This document shows, one piece after another, positions 52,735 through 63,825 of a DNA stretch of 64,000 bases. Source of the stretch: Paraburkholderia sp. BL9I2N2 (GTDB lineage: Bacteria; Pseudomonadota; Gammaproteobacteria; Burkholderiales; Burkholderiaceae). The stretch is taken from positions 124,001-188,000 of the forward strand of contig NZ_SMGP01000005.1 of the NCBI RefSeq assembly GCF_004339745.1. The letters run 5' to 3'. The translations under genes were made by a program, and so were the position numbers. The number at the start of each line of letters is the position of its first letter. Within the stretch, counting starts at the first letter, position 1. The notes under the pieces were generated by a model that worked only from the letters and a program-made list of their open reading frames with translations, was not told where the DNA came from and did not search any database.

Positions 52735-53810
52735 ATCGACCGCTTGCCTTGATCGAAGGCGACTTGGCGCTTCCAATTCCGCGGCCGTTCGATGTCTTGC
52801 CGCCGCCTTTCGGCTCACGGCGTCGGCAGGCCCAGGCCATGGCACAACGCGAACCGCAACCCGCGTCACTCACCGCTGCCCGACAGGCAATCCAGGATGC
52901 GGTACAACACCCGTCGCCGCCAGCACGTCGTGGACCATTACCACCCGGTGTGAAGTTTCTTTTTTTCTACAAACTGCCGGCGCAACGCGATCATTCTCAT
53001 CGGTTTGCGGAGCAGTTGGCCGAAGCCAGGTACTACCTGAACATGGGTCAAGTGCGCCCGAGGTCGACCCGTTCGGATCATATGCTGGGAGCGGCGATCT
53101 TCGCGGGCTGCAGCATTGCACTGGCCTGGCTGCTGGCCACCTGTACGACGCACGATGCCGACAGGACGACAGCCACGACTACGGCTGCGGCTAAGTCGAT
53201 AACGCAGCCGGTTGCATCGGCAGACGGAAGTAAGATGGCGCCTGATCCACGCGAGCGTGCCAAACCGGCACAGCCGCCGGTCGAATTCACCCGCGCGATC
53301 GCGCGAAGCATACCCTTGGCCGCTAGTTCGCCGAAGGCGACGAGTCCCATCGCTGTTCCTACGCCAAACACAGCGAAGGCGAGCGAGGTTTCTCGCGAGA
53401 CGCCGAAGCCGCAGCATGTCGAAAGCCTTGTGCCGCATCCAACCGCACGAGTGTCTATGCATCAGGACACGGCAAGCCAAGCCGCAAAGCCTCGCCATCG
53501 GGTCCCAATCACACACCTCAGCAAACTGCAAGCGGACGAACGCCCGGCACCAAGCCACACGGCCAAGCCATCCGGACCCGGACAACCGTCCACGTCGCAA
53601 CAACCCAATTGGACCGCGCGCCCTCCGTCCGCAACCGACACAGCCGAGCGCGCCGCATTGCTCGATTGGGCGGCCCAGCAACGGCGCGCGAACATCACGA
53701 CGCGGGCTCGCATCCCGGTGCCGAAAGATACCGACTGGAGCGCCTACCTAACGCAGCGTCGGATCACCGACGACCCTGAAGCCTTCGGCACAAGCGGCGC
53801 CGGCAAATAG
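52731..53810 (+). CDS. Single-pass membrane protein of unknown function, same operon
   Basis: 359 aa; start overlaps the previous stop (ATGA), so it is translationally coupled. The N-terminal ~115 residues are Pro/Arg-rich and cytoplasmic (DVLPPPFGSRRRQAQAMAQ; HRFAEQLAEARYYLNMGQV), one membrane segment sits at ~117-137 (MLGAAIFAGCSIALAWLLATC), and the ~220-residue remainder is low-complexity Thr/Ala/Pro/Ser with few hydrophobics, ending DTDWSAYLTQRRITDDPEAF. The layout resembles TonB- or type-secretion-linked spanning proteins, but I do not recognise the family. Operon context suggests it works with the OmpA lipoprotein or the regulator. Confidence 0.7.
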   Translation: MNRPLALIEGDLALPIPRPFDVLPPPFGSRRRQAQAMAQREPQPASLTAARQAIQDAVQHPSPPARRGPLPPGVKFLFFYKLPAQRDHSHRFAEQLAEARYYLNMGQVRPRSTRSDHMLGAAIFAGCSIALAWLLATCTTHDADRTTATTTAAAKSITQPVASADGSKMAPDPRERAKPAQPPVEFTRAIARSIPLAASSPKATSPIAVPTPNTAKASEVSRETPKPQHVESLVPHPTARVSMHQDTASQAAKPRHRVPITHLSKLQADERPAPSHTAKPSGPGQPSTSQQPNWTARPPSATDTAERAALLDWAAQQRRANITTRARIPVPKDTDWSAYLTQRRITDDPEAFGTSGAGK

Positions 53811-53830
53811 CGCCCAAAAAGTAAGCAGCC

Positions 53831-53862
53831 AAAAAAAAAGCCCGACCACCGGTCGGGCTTTA
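53831..53862. terminator. Strong bidirectional rho-independent terminator
   Basis: GCCCGACC at 53840-53847 pairs with GGTCGGGC at 53851-53858 around ACC, with nine A before and TTT after. It ends the operon on the left and acts beyond acnA (stop at 53937) on the right. Confidence 0.9.
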
Positions 53863-53936
53863 AAGTCAGCTGCGTCCTCCACAGGACGCAGCCCCTGCAA
53901 AACAGCTCGCAGCTACTGCACAGGTAAGCGAATACC

Positions 53937-56654
<2,718 letters not shown>

Positions 56655-56694
56655 GGTGTTTTCCTTGGTTTGATCGCGGAACTACAGTACTTAA

Positions 56695-58146
56695 CTAGAT
56701 GACGTACAGATCGACGTATTCATTGACCGGCATGGCTTCGAGCCTTGCCTGATCCAGCGACACGTCGAGAATCGCCAGTTGTTGCTTGACCGGAAAGCGG
56801 CGCGCGAGGTTGGTCTTGAACTTCTCGACCAGCAACGGAATCCCGTCTTCGCGACGACGCTTATGACCGATCGGGTATTCGACTACGACTTCGTCGAATG
56901 TCGATCCGTCGTTGAATTCGATCGTCAGTGCATTGGCGATCGAACGCTTCTCCGGATCGTGGTAATCCTTCGTGAACTGCGCGTCTTCGACGCATTCCAT
57001 CTTCGCGCGCAGCACATCGAGCCGCGCGTCCTGCGCGATCGAATCTTCATAGTCCGCGGCCGTCAGCCGGCCGTGGATCAGCGGAACGGCGATCATGTAC
57101 TGAATGCAGTGATCGCGGTCGGCCGGATTGTTCAGCGGTCCTTTTTTATCGATGATGCGAATCGCGGCTTCGTGCGTGCGGATCGTGATCTTGCTGATGT
57201 CTTCGACGCGTTTGCCTTCAGCCGCAAGTTGCGCGTGCAATTTCATCGCGGCTTCCACTGCGGTTTGCGCATGGAATTCTGCCGGAAAAGAAATCTTGAA
57301 GAGGACGTTTTCCATCACGTACGAACCATACGGACGCTGGAACTGGAACGCGTTGCCCTTGAAGAGCACGTCGTAAAAGCCCCACGTCTTCGCCGTCAGC
57401 ACCGACGGATAGCCCATCTCGCCGGTCTTCGCGATCAGCGCGAGACGCACGGCGCGCGAGGTCGCATCGCCCGCGGCCCATGACTTGCGCGAGCCGGTAT
57501 TCGGCGCGTGGCGGTACGTGCGCAGCGCATGCCCATCGACAAACGCCTGCGACACCGCGTTGATCAGTTCGTCGCGAGTGAGGCCGATCAACTGGCCGAC
57601 CACCGCGGTCGACGCCAGTTTCACCAGCAATACATGATCGAGCCCGACCTTGTTGAAGGAGTTTTCGAGCGCGATACAGCCTTGAATTTCGTGCGCCTTG
57701 ATCATGGCGATCAACACGTCTTTCATCGCCAGCGGCTGTTTGCCCGCTGCGATGGCGCTGCGCGAGAGCCAGTCGGCCGTCGCCAGAATTCCGCCGAGGT
57801 TATCCGACGGATGCCCCCATTCGGCGGCAAGCCAGGTGTCGTTGAAGTCGAGCCAGCGGATCATGGCGCCAATGTTGAAGGCGGCCTGAACCGGGTCCAA
57901 CTGGAACGACGTGCCCGGCACCTTCGCGCCGTTGGGGACGATCGTGCCCGGCACGATCGGTCCCATCAGCTTGGTGCAGGCCGGGTAGGTGAGCGCCTCG
58001 AGTCCGCAGCCGAGCGTATCGATCAGGCAGTGACGCGCGGTTTCCAGCGCGAGGCTGCTATCGATCTGATAATCCAGAACGTAATCGACGATATCGGCCA
58101 GGACTGGGTCCGGGTCGGGTCGCACGTTGGAAATCGGAGCGGACAT
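56695..58146 (-). CDS. prpD: 2-methylcitrate dehydratase / MmgE-PrpD family protein
   Basis: 483 aa, PrpD length. Motifs: DTLGCGLEALTYPACTKLMGPIVPG, IGAMIRWLDFNDTWLAAEWGHPSDNLGGILA, GCIALENSFNKVGLDHVLLVKLAS, AGDATSRAVRLALIAKTGEMGYPSVLTAKTWGFYD, and DRDHCIQYMIAVPLIHGRL. PrpD dehydrates 2-methylcitrate to 2-methyl-cis-aconitate and can also act on citrate. It lies between a small secreted-protein gene and acnA, in one direction with prpC, the CitE-like gene and mdh. Confidence 0.94.
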   Translation of the reverse strand: MSAPISNVRPDPDPVLADIVDYVLDYQIDSSLALETARHCLIDTLGCGLEALTYPACTKLMGPIVPGTIVPNGAKVPGTSFQLDPVQAAFNIGAMIRWLDFNDTWLAAEWGHPSDNLGGILATADWLSRSAIAAGKQPLAMKDVLIAMIKAHEIQGCIALENSFNKVGLDHVLLVKLASTAVVGQLIGLTRDELINAVSQAFVDGHALRTYRHAPNTGSRKSWAAGDATSRAVRLALIAKTGEMGYPSVLTAKTWGFYDVLFKGNAFQFQRPYGSYVMENVLFKISFPAEFHAQTAVEAAMKLHAQLAAEGKRVEDISKITIRTHEAAIRIIDKKGPLNNPADRDHCIQYMIAVPLIHGRLTAADYEDSIAQDARLDVLRAKMECVEDAQFTKDYHDPEKRSIANALTIEFNDGSTFDEVVVEYPIGHKRRREDGIPLLVEKFKTNLARRFPVKQQLAILDVSLDQARLEAMPVNEYVDLYVI

Positions 58147-58171
58147 CGGAGAGCTTTCCTGATGACGATGA

Positions 58172-58678
58172 TTAGTTGCTGGTCTTGTCGATCGCGTTCG
58201 ATTGCGTCGGAGCCGGTGCGCCTTGCTGCATCGCTGCCGTCTTGCACTCGTCGGCCAGGCGCGAGCTGTCCTTGTCCGAGAACAACATCGCCTTCGTCGG
58301 GATCACGACCAGGTCCATACCCGTTGCGGCATCGTGGAAGCGGTCTGCCCCCGTGGTGGTCGCTTCGCGCGGCAGATTGTAATTTTTGTTAGCCCAGTGA
58401 ACCGTGACGATCTGGTCACGCTTCATGTCGCCCTTCAGTTCGAAAGCCTGGCCTTCGTTGCACGACCACTTTTCCGCGCCTTCCGGTACCGGATCGACCT
58501 TCGCTTCCTTGGCCGGGTTCGGTTTGCGCTTGATCAGGCGCTTCGGCTGCGGTTTTTTCGGCGCAGCGCTGGCAGCCGGCTTCGTGGTGGTCGCCGTTTG
58601 CGCGGCGGCGTCAGTCGCGACGGACAGCATCGTCGTGGACAGGGCGCCAATCACGGCGGCGATCATCAGCTTTTTCAT
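58172..58678 (-). CDS. Small secreted protein, possibly MliC-like
   Basis: 168 aa. Signal peptide at residues 1-27 (MKKLMIAAVIGALSTTML, cleavage after AAA). Then a Lys/Pro/Ala-rich linker (KKPQPKRLIKRKPNP) and a compact domain with WSCNEGQAFELKGDM, IVTVHWANKNYNLPREATTTGADRF and MLFSDKDSSRLADECKT; the two Cys could form a disulfide. The layout (Cys near the start, tGaxr/y in the middle, last Cys at the end) recalls MliC/PliC lysozyme inhibitors. It is a tentative match. A periplasmic protein inside a TCA operon is odd; the gene may simply be carried along. Confidence 0.6.
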   Translation of the reverse strand: MKKLMIAAVIGALSTTMLSVATDAAAQTATTTKPAASAAPKKPQPKRLIKRKPNPAKEAKVDPVPEGAEKWSCNEGQAFELKGDMKRDQIVTVHWANKNYNLPREATTTGADRFHDAATGMDLVVIPTKAMLFSDKDSSRLADECKTAAMQQGAPAPTQSNAIDKTSN

Positions 58679-58781
58679 GGAGAAAACCTTTCTATCTAGT
58701 TTCAGTTAAACATTCCGCGGCCTACCGGTCCTGGCGACCGCGTGGTTGAACTGCACGCGCTTTGAAAGCGCACAGCGACCG

Positions 58782-59969
58782 CTATTTTCTCCTATTTAGC
58801 GGCAGGTACTTCAAATTCTCAGGTCCGGTGTAATTCGCGCTCGGACGGATGATCTTGTTGTCGACGCGCTGCTCGATGATGTGCGCGCTCCAGCCTGCCG
58901 TGCGCGAGATCACGAAGAGCGGCGTGAACATGGCCGTGGGCACACCCATCATGTGATACGAGACCGCGCTGAACCAGTCCAGATTCGGGAACATCTTCTT
59001 TGCGTCCCACATCACCGACTCCAGCCGCTCGGCGATATTGAACAGCTTGCTGTTGCCCGCTTCCCTCGAGAGCTTCTTCGCGATTTCCTTGATGACCTTG
59101 TTGCGCGGGTCGGAGATCGTGTACACCGGGTGACCGAAACCGATCACCACTTCCTTGTTCTCGACGCGACGGCGGATGTCCGCTTCCGCTTCATCCGGCG
59201 TCTGGTAGCGCGACTGGATCTCGAACGCGACTTCATTGGCGCCGCCGTGCTTCGGCCCGCGCAGCGCGCCGATTGCACCGGTGATGGCCGAATAGATGTC
59301 CGATCCCGTGCCCGCGATCACGCGGCCCGCAAAGGTCGATGCGTTGAACTCGTGCTCGGCGTACAGGTTCAGCGACACGTGCATCGCGTCGACCCACGCC
59401 TTCGACGGCTCCACGCCGTGCAGCAGATGCAGGAAGTGGCCGCCGATCGAATCGTCGTCGGTTTCCACTTCGATACGCTTGCCGTTGTGCGAGTAGTGAT
59501 ACCAGTAGAGCAGCATCGAGCCGAGCGAGGCCATCAGCTTGTCGGCGATGTCGCGCGCGCCCGGCAGGTTGTGGTCGTCCTTCTCCGGCAGTACGGTGCC
59601 GAGCACCGACACGCCGGTGCGCATCACGTCCATCGGATGGGCGGCGGCCGGAATCCATTCGAGCGCGGCCTTGACGTTCGCGGGCAGGCCGCGCAGCGCT
59701 TTCAGCTTCGTCTTGTAGGCGGTCAGTTCGGCCTGGGTCGGCAGCTTTTCGTGCACGAGCAGGTACGCGATCTCTTCGAATTCGCAGGCGCTGGCGATAT
59801 CGAGAATGTCGTAGCCGCGGTAGTGCAGGTCGTTGCCGGTCTTGCCGACCGTGCAGAGCGCCGTGTTGCCGGCCGTCACACCGGACAGGGCGACGGATTT
59901 CTTCGGTTTGAAGCCGCTTTGGGGTTCGTTGCCGCCTTGTGCACCGGCGGTTTGCGTCGTCTCGCTCAT
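58782..59969 (-). CDS. prpC: 2-methylcitrate synthase / citrate synthase
   Basis: 395 aa from ATG 59969, preceded by AAAGGAG. Citrate-synthase fold with SVALSGVTAGNTALCTVGKTGND, LHYRGYDILDIASACEFEEIAYLL, the catalytic His in GALRGPKHGGANE and GFGHPVYT, Asp in LDWFSAVSYHMMGVPTAMFTPLFVISRTAGW, and the C-terminal IRPSANYTGPENLKYLPL. The shorter length and YTGPE end fit PrpC rather than the long GltA (a GltA normally lies beyond sdh in this cluster). It condenses propionyl-CoA or acetyl-CoA with oxaloacetate. Confidence 0.92.
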   Translation of the reverse strand: MSETTQTAGAQGGNEPQSGFKPKKSVALSGVTAGNTALCTVGKTGNDLHYRGYDILDIASACEFEEIAYLLVHEKLPTQAELTAYKTKLKALRGLPANVKAALEWIPAAAHPMDVMRTGVSVLGTVLPEKDDHNLPGARDIADKLMASLGSMLLYWYHYSHNGKRIEVETDDDSIGGHFLHLLHGVEPSKAWVDAMHVSLNLYAEHEFNASTFAGRVIAGTGSDIYSAITGAIGALRGPKHGGANEVAFEIQSRYQTPDEAEADIRRRVENKEVVIGFGHPVYTISDPRNKVIKEIAKKLSREAGNSKLFNIAERLESVMWDAKKMFPNLDWFSAVSYHMMGVPTAMFTPLFVISRTAGWSAHIIEQRVDNKIIRPSANYTGPENLKYLPLNRRK

Positions 59970-60129
59970 CTCCCGCAATCTCCTTTGTGCCTGCTCGATG
60001 CTTCTGATTGACCCATGCGTTCGACGCTCGCCGTCTGCAGCGCCACATGATGCCGTGCTTCGATTGCCTGGCGGCGTGCGCATTTGCCGCTCACCGCAGC
60101 CGCGCTGATTGCCGCAGCGACTTTCATGC

Positions 60130-61146
60130 TCATGATCCTGCTTGCACGTCAGTGCCCACTTTCGTGAAAAGCGGCGCGGCGTCTTGCGGGACGGCGCGAC
60201 CGGTGGCTTGCGCGCGGCGCAGTACCGACCAGTAGTAGCGATAGCTGGCGCGGTCGTGCAGCGTGTCGTGATAGCGGGTCGGGCCCCATTGTGCGGACTG
60301 CGCGGCCAGCAGGATGTCGGTGGCCGTGGCGATCTCTTCGTCGCGCGGCGCGAATGCGGCGACGATCGCCTCGATCTGCGCCGGATGGATGCTCCACATG
60401 CGTGTGTAGCCGAATTCGTTACGGGCGCGCGCGGCGTCGTTGGCGACCACGCTCATGTCGCGCACTTCCGTGCTGACGTTGTGCGACGGCACTTTGCCGT
60501 ATGCATGGCAGGCCGCCGAGATTTCCAGCTTCGCGCGCCGCACCAGCGGATGATCGAACTGGCCGGGCGAGCGCATGGCGGTATCGGGAATCGCGCCGTC
60601 GTGCGCGGAGACGAAGTCCATCAAGCCGAAGCTCAGCGCTTCCACGCCGGGCAGCGCGGCCAGATCGAACACACGCGTCAGCGCGCCGTGCGTTTCGACC
60701 AGCAACTGCACCGGCACCGGTTGCGCAATGCCGAGCTCGCGCCGCGTCGCCTCGACGAACGCGACCATTTCGGCGGCATCGGGGACGTTGCGGATCTTCG
60801 GAAGAGTGATGTAAGCAGGCGCTCGCTTCGCGGCACGCAGAATGAGACGGACGTCGTCGCGCCAGTGCGCGTGATCGAAGTCGTGAATCCGCACGCCGAC
60901 GCGGCCGAAGCGGTCGTGCTGGCTGCCAAGCAACGAGGCGACCAGTTCGGCGTGCTGCGCTTCGCGGCCGACCTGCGCGCCGTCTTCGCAATCGAGCGTG
61001 ATGTCGAACACGGGGCCCAATTGCTGCTGCAATGCCAACGATTTCAGCATCAGCTTTTCGCTGCCGGCGTAGTGATCGCAGGCAGGCAGCACAGCGGGCG
61101 GCACTTCGCCGTCAAACAGCACTTCGGCGGGTGTGAGGGCGCGCAT
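60130..61146 (-). CDS. HpcH/HpaI-CitE family aldolase/lyase
   Basis: 338 aa from ATG 61146 (MRALTPAEVLFDGE). HpcH/HpaI-like fold: PACDHYAGSEKLMLKSLALQQQ, DITLDCEDGAQVGREAQHAE, VGVRIHDFDHAHWRDDV, APAYITLPKIRNVPDAAEMV, VQLLVETHGALTRVFDLAALPGVEALSFGLMDFVSAHDGAI, and RMWSIHPAQIEAIVAAF. The acidic metal ligands (EDGA, ETHG, MDFV) are in place. In such clusters it may cleave a malyl- or citramalyl-type ester or CoA substrate; the true substrate is unknown. It is transcribed with mdh upstream and prpC downstream. Confidence 0.88.
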   Translation of the reverse strand: MRALTPAEVLFDGEVPPAVLPACDHYAGSEKLMLKSLALQQQLGPVFDITLDCEDGAQVGREAQHAELVASLLGSQHDRFGRVGVRIHDFDHAHWRDDVRLILRAAKRAPAYITLPKIRNVPDAAEMVAFVEATRRELGIAQPVPVQLLVETHGALTRVFDLAALPGVEALSFGLMDFVSAHDGAIPDTAMRSPGQFDHPLVRRAKLEISAACHAYGKVPSHNVSTEVRDMSVVANDAARARNEFGYTRMWSIHPAQIEAIVAAFAPRDEEIATATDILLAAQSAQWGPTRYHDTLHDRASYRYYWSVLRRAQATGRAVPQDAAPLFTKVGTDVQAGS

Positions 61147-61272
61147 CTTCGGCGTCAGGGGCGTGGGTAGTGTTTGGAGAAATCTGATTCGGGCGCGCTC
61201 TGCCGGACCGTCACGGCAACTGAGCAAAACGCGCTCGGATCAGATGCGAATAGCCGCATTCGCACGTAAAAA

Positions 61273-61373
61273 AACCGGAACTTGCTGCGGTGGCGCCTGT
61301 GAGCGCCCCCGGACATTTCGCATCGCGCCAGGCTGCCTGAAGGCGGCCTGGCGTTGTCTCACGAGTTCCGGTT
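61273..61373 (-). other. Nested inverted repeats in the mdh 3' region
   Basis: Outer arms AACCGGAACT (61273-61282) and AGTTCCGGTT (61364-61373) enclose an inner hairpin CGCCAGGC (61326-61333) / GCCTGGCG (61346-61353). The structure lies between the mdh stop (61390) and the next gene (61146). A minus-strand T-run follows the outer arm (AAAAAA at 61268-61274 on plus), so it can be a terminator or attenuator that separates mdh from the downstream genes. Confidence 0.55.
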
Positions 61374-61389
61374 CGTTTGCATCAGCCGC

Positions 61390-62373
61390 TTAGCCGAGCA
61401 GGTGTTGAACGCCTTCGCGCTCTTCCAGCAACTCGTTCAGCGTGCCGTCCATCTTTTCGCGCGAGAACGCGTCGATTTCCAGACCTTCGACGCGCTTGTA
61501 CTCGCCGTTTTCGCACGTGACCGGCACACCGTAGATGATGTCTTCCGGAATGCCGTACGAACCGTCCGACGGGATACCCATGGTGACCCACTTGCCGTTC
61601 GTGCCGAGCACCCAGTCACGCACGTGGTCGATTGCAGCGTTGGCCGCCGACGCTGCCGACGACAGGCCACGCGCTTCGATGATCGCCGCGCCGCGCTTGC
61701 CGACGGTCGGGATGAACGTGTTGCGGTTCCACTCTTCGTCGTTGATCAGCTTGGTCAGGTCTTGACCTTCTGCCGTTGCGACGCGGAAGTCCGGGTACAT
61801 GGTCGGCGAGTGGTTGCCCCACACAGCCAGCTTTTCGATCGACGCGACCGGCTTGCCCGACTTGGCGGCCAGTTGCGACAGCGCGCGGTTGTGGTCCAGG
61901 CGCAGCATGGCGGTGAAGTTCTTCTTCGGCAGATCCGGCGCCGACTTCATGGCGATGTAAGCGTTCGTGTTGGCCGGGTTGCCGACCACCAGCACCTTCA
62001 CGTCGCGGCTCGCGACCTTGTTTAGCGCCTTGCCCTGAACCGTGAAGATTTCGGCGTTCGCCGACAGCAGGTCCTTACGCTCCATGCCTTTCGAACGCGG
62101 ACGCGCGCCGACCAGCAGAGCCACGTCTGCATCTTTGAATGCAACTTCGGGATCGTCGGTGATCACGACGCCCGACAGCAGCGGGAATGCGCAATCATCC
62201 AGTTCCATCACGACGCCTTTGACGGCGCCTTGCGCTTGCGGCAGGTCGAGCAATTGCAGGACCACCGGCTGATCCTTGCCGAGCAGGTCGCCATTGGCGA
62301 TGCGGAACAGCAGGGAGTAAGCGATTTGACCTGCGGCGCCGGTGACGGCAACGCGCTTTGCGGGCTTAGCCAT
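61390..62373 (-). CDS. mdh: Malate dehydrogenase
   Basis: 327 aa, the long MDH form of beta-proteobacteria, with GGAG before the ATG. NAD-binding [50 protein letters not shown], the substrate Arg region [34 protein letters not shown], Arg-containing [13 protein letters not shown] and the catalytic His in [18 protein letters not shown]. It oxidises malate to oxaloacetate with NAD+. A consensus-like promoter at 62756-62784 and a palindrome at 62794 precede it with a ~380-bp leader. Confidence 0.96.
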
Positions 62374-62755
62374 TGAGAAATCTCCAGGACGATGCGTTAG
62401 ACGCTAGGGAAAACGCCATTCTATATGCGCGTTCAGCGAAGCGTTGTGAAACACGGCGGAATTCACTGTCGCGGACTGCCTCGCCAATTGCCGAGGCCGA
62501 GCGGCGCGTTGGGGCAAGACCGCCATGCCGGAAATCTGCACTACAGCACAGGAGCGGAATATGAAGCGCCGGGTAGCCGCTGCACGGTGCGGGCTCCTGC
62601 AAACAGCGCGTTTCGGCAAGCGTCTGACCAACGAATGGCGGCGAAATCGAAACCTGAACTGCGTGGGAACAGCATGGTGCACAGTGGCTGCCGGTGCGTC
62701 GCGGCGCTGCATCAAAACAGCCGCCGAAAAACCCGCAAACCCTTGCTCGACAAGG

Positions 62756-62784
62756 AGTGTAGGAGTCGTCAGACACAAAGTCAA
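62756..62784 (-). promoter_or_regulatory. Predicted mdh promoter
   Basis: On the minus strand TTGACT (62784-62779) and TACACT (62761-62756) are 17 bp apart, near-ideal sigma-70 elements. The 18-bp palindrome ends ten bases upstream of the -35. Confidence 0.65.
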
Positions 62785-62793
62785 CATTATCTT

Positions 62794-62811
62794 ATGTCTT
62801 ATATAAGACAT
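62794..62811. promoter_or_regulatory. Perfect 18-bp palindrome, candidate GntR operator
   Basis: ATGTCTTATATAAGACAT is a perfect 18-bp palindrome. It sits between the divergent mdh promoter and the gntR gene (62868), in an unusually AT-rich stretch for this genome. The symmetry and place suggest that the GntR protein encoded next door binds here and controls both sides. Confidence 0.75.
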
Positions 62812-62820
62812 ATCTATTGC

Positions 62821-62833
62821 GGGGAAAACCCTA
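62821..62833 (+). promoter_or_regulatory. GGGAAAACCC element upstream of gntR
   Basis: GGGGAAAACCCTA shares its core with the paired elements at 23526 and 23551. It lies 34 bp before the gntR start and 9 bp after the palindrome. Confidence 0.45.
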
Positions 62834-62867
62834 GACGCGGCCTAGCCCTTTATGATGAAATGCGCGG

Positions 62868-63668
62868 ATGAATTCGAACCCGGCGAACACCACGAATCCG
62901 AGCGGCCAAGGGGTCGCGGGCGAGGGTGTACCTACTGCGCCTCCGGCCACGTCGCCCACTTTCAGCCCCTTGTACCAGCAGATCAAGGGGTTGATCACGC
63001 AGAGCCTCGAAAGCGGCGAGTGGAAGCCGGGCGAGATCATTCCTAGTGAAGTCGAATTGGCGGCCAGATACAAGGTCAGTCAGGGGACGGTGCGCAAAGC
63101 GATCGACGAACTTGCCGCCGACAACCTGCTGGTGCGCCGCCAGGGCAAGGGCACGTTTGTTGCGACGCACAACGAAGACCGCGCCCAGTTTCGGTTCCTC
63201 AGATTACTGGCCGATGACGGCGCGGAACACCCGCACGTCAGCCGCCTGCTCGAATGCCGGCGCTTGCGCGCTTCGGCGGACATCGCCCGGCAACTCGATC
63301 TGAAACCGGCCGATCCGGTCGTATTGATCAAGCGCTTGCTGCAGTTCGACGGCGAAGTCACCGTGCTCGATGAAATCTGGTTGCCCGGCGCCGTGTTCCG
63401 TGGCCTGACGCTCGAGCGGCTGTCGGAGTATAAAGGTCCCCTCTACGCGATGTTCGAGACGGAATTCGGCACCCGCATGATCCGCGCAACGGAGAAGATT
63501 CGCGCGGTGGCGGCTGAGCCTTCCGTCGCCGATCTGCTGCATGTGCCGGCGGGTTTTCCGCTGCTATCGGTCGAGCGCGTGTCCTATACCTATGGAGACC
63601 GGCCGGTCGAAGTGCGCCGTGGTTGGTATGTCACAACCGGGTACTACTATCAGAACGATCTAAGCTGA
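62868..63668 (+). CDS. GntR-family regulator (HutC/UTRA type) of the TCA cluster
   Basis: 266 aa. After a ~25-residue Asn/Gly/Pro-rich lead, the winged helix lies at ~32-98 (FSPLYQQIKGLITQSLESGEW, IIPSEVELAARYKVSQGTVRKAIDELAADNLLVRRQGKGTFV). The UTRA effector domain from ~115 contains RLRASADIARQLDLKPADPVVLIKRLLQ, DEIWLPGAVFRGLTLERL and RVSYTYGDRPVEVRRGWYVT. It sits between divergent mdh and the sdh genes and probably senses a TCA-related acid. The perfect palindrome upstream is its likely operator. Confidence 0.9.
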   Translation: MNSNPANTTNPSGQGVAGEGVPTAPPATSPTFSPLYQQIKGLITQSLESGEWKPGEIIPSEVELAARYKVSQGTVRKAIDELAADNLLVRRQGKGTFVATHNEDRAQFRFLRLLADDGAEHPHVSRLLECRRLRASADIARQLDLKPADPVVLIKRLLQFDGEVTVLDEIWLPGAVFRGLTLERLSEYKGPLYAMFETEFGTRMIRATEKIRAVAAEPSVADLLHVPAGFPLLSVERVSYTYGDRPVEVRRGWYVTTGYYYQNDLS

Positions 63669-63825
63669 ATCGGGCTGAATGAAGGCGCTGCGTCCCACAC
63701 GCGCGCCTGTTTGAAGGCGCCTTTATCGCGCGCGCTGTAACGGACCTGTCGTGGTTTTCGCTGCAGCGCGATATAAAAAGGCGCTAAAATTGCGGATTAG
63801 TGTGACTACATAGTAGGGGTCTAGC

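Larger units (their letters stand above)
62374..62867. other. 494-bp intergenic region between mdh and gntR
   Basis: No gene is supported: the open frames here lack ribosome binding sites, and several overlap each other on both strands. It holds the mdh promoter, an 18-bp palindrome, a GGGAAAACCC element near the gntR start and a near-copy (TAGGGAAAACGCC) at 62405-62417 close to the mdh start. The mdh transcript would have a long leader. Confidence 0.6.

Noticed and set aside
58757..58771. GCGCTTTGAAAGCGC hairpin between prpC and the secreted-protein gene
   Set aside because: Only 6-7 bp with a tiny loop and no T-run; too weak to call a terminator.
58782..59969. Assignment as the main citrate synthase gltA
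   Set aside because: Length (395 aa) and the NYTGPE C-terminal region fit the PrpC branch better; prpD follows closely downstream.
62366..62871. Overlapping open frames on both strands between mdh and gntR
   Set aside because: They overlap one another, lack ribosome binding sites and cover a region with promoter and operator elements.
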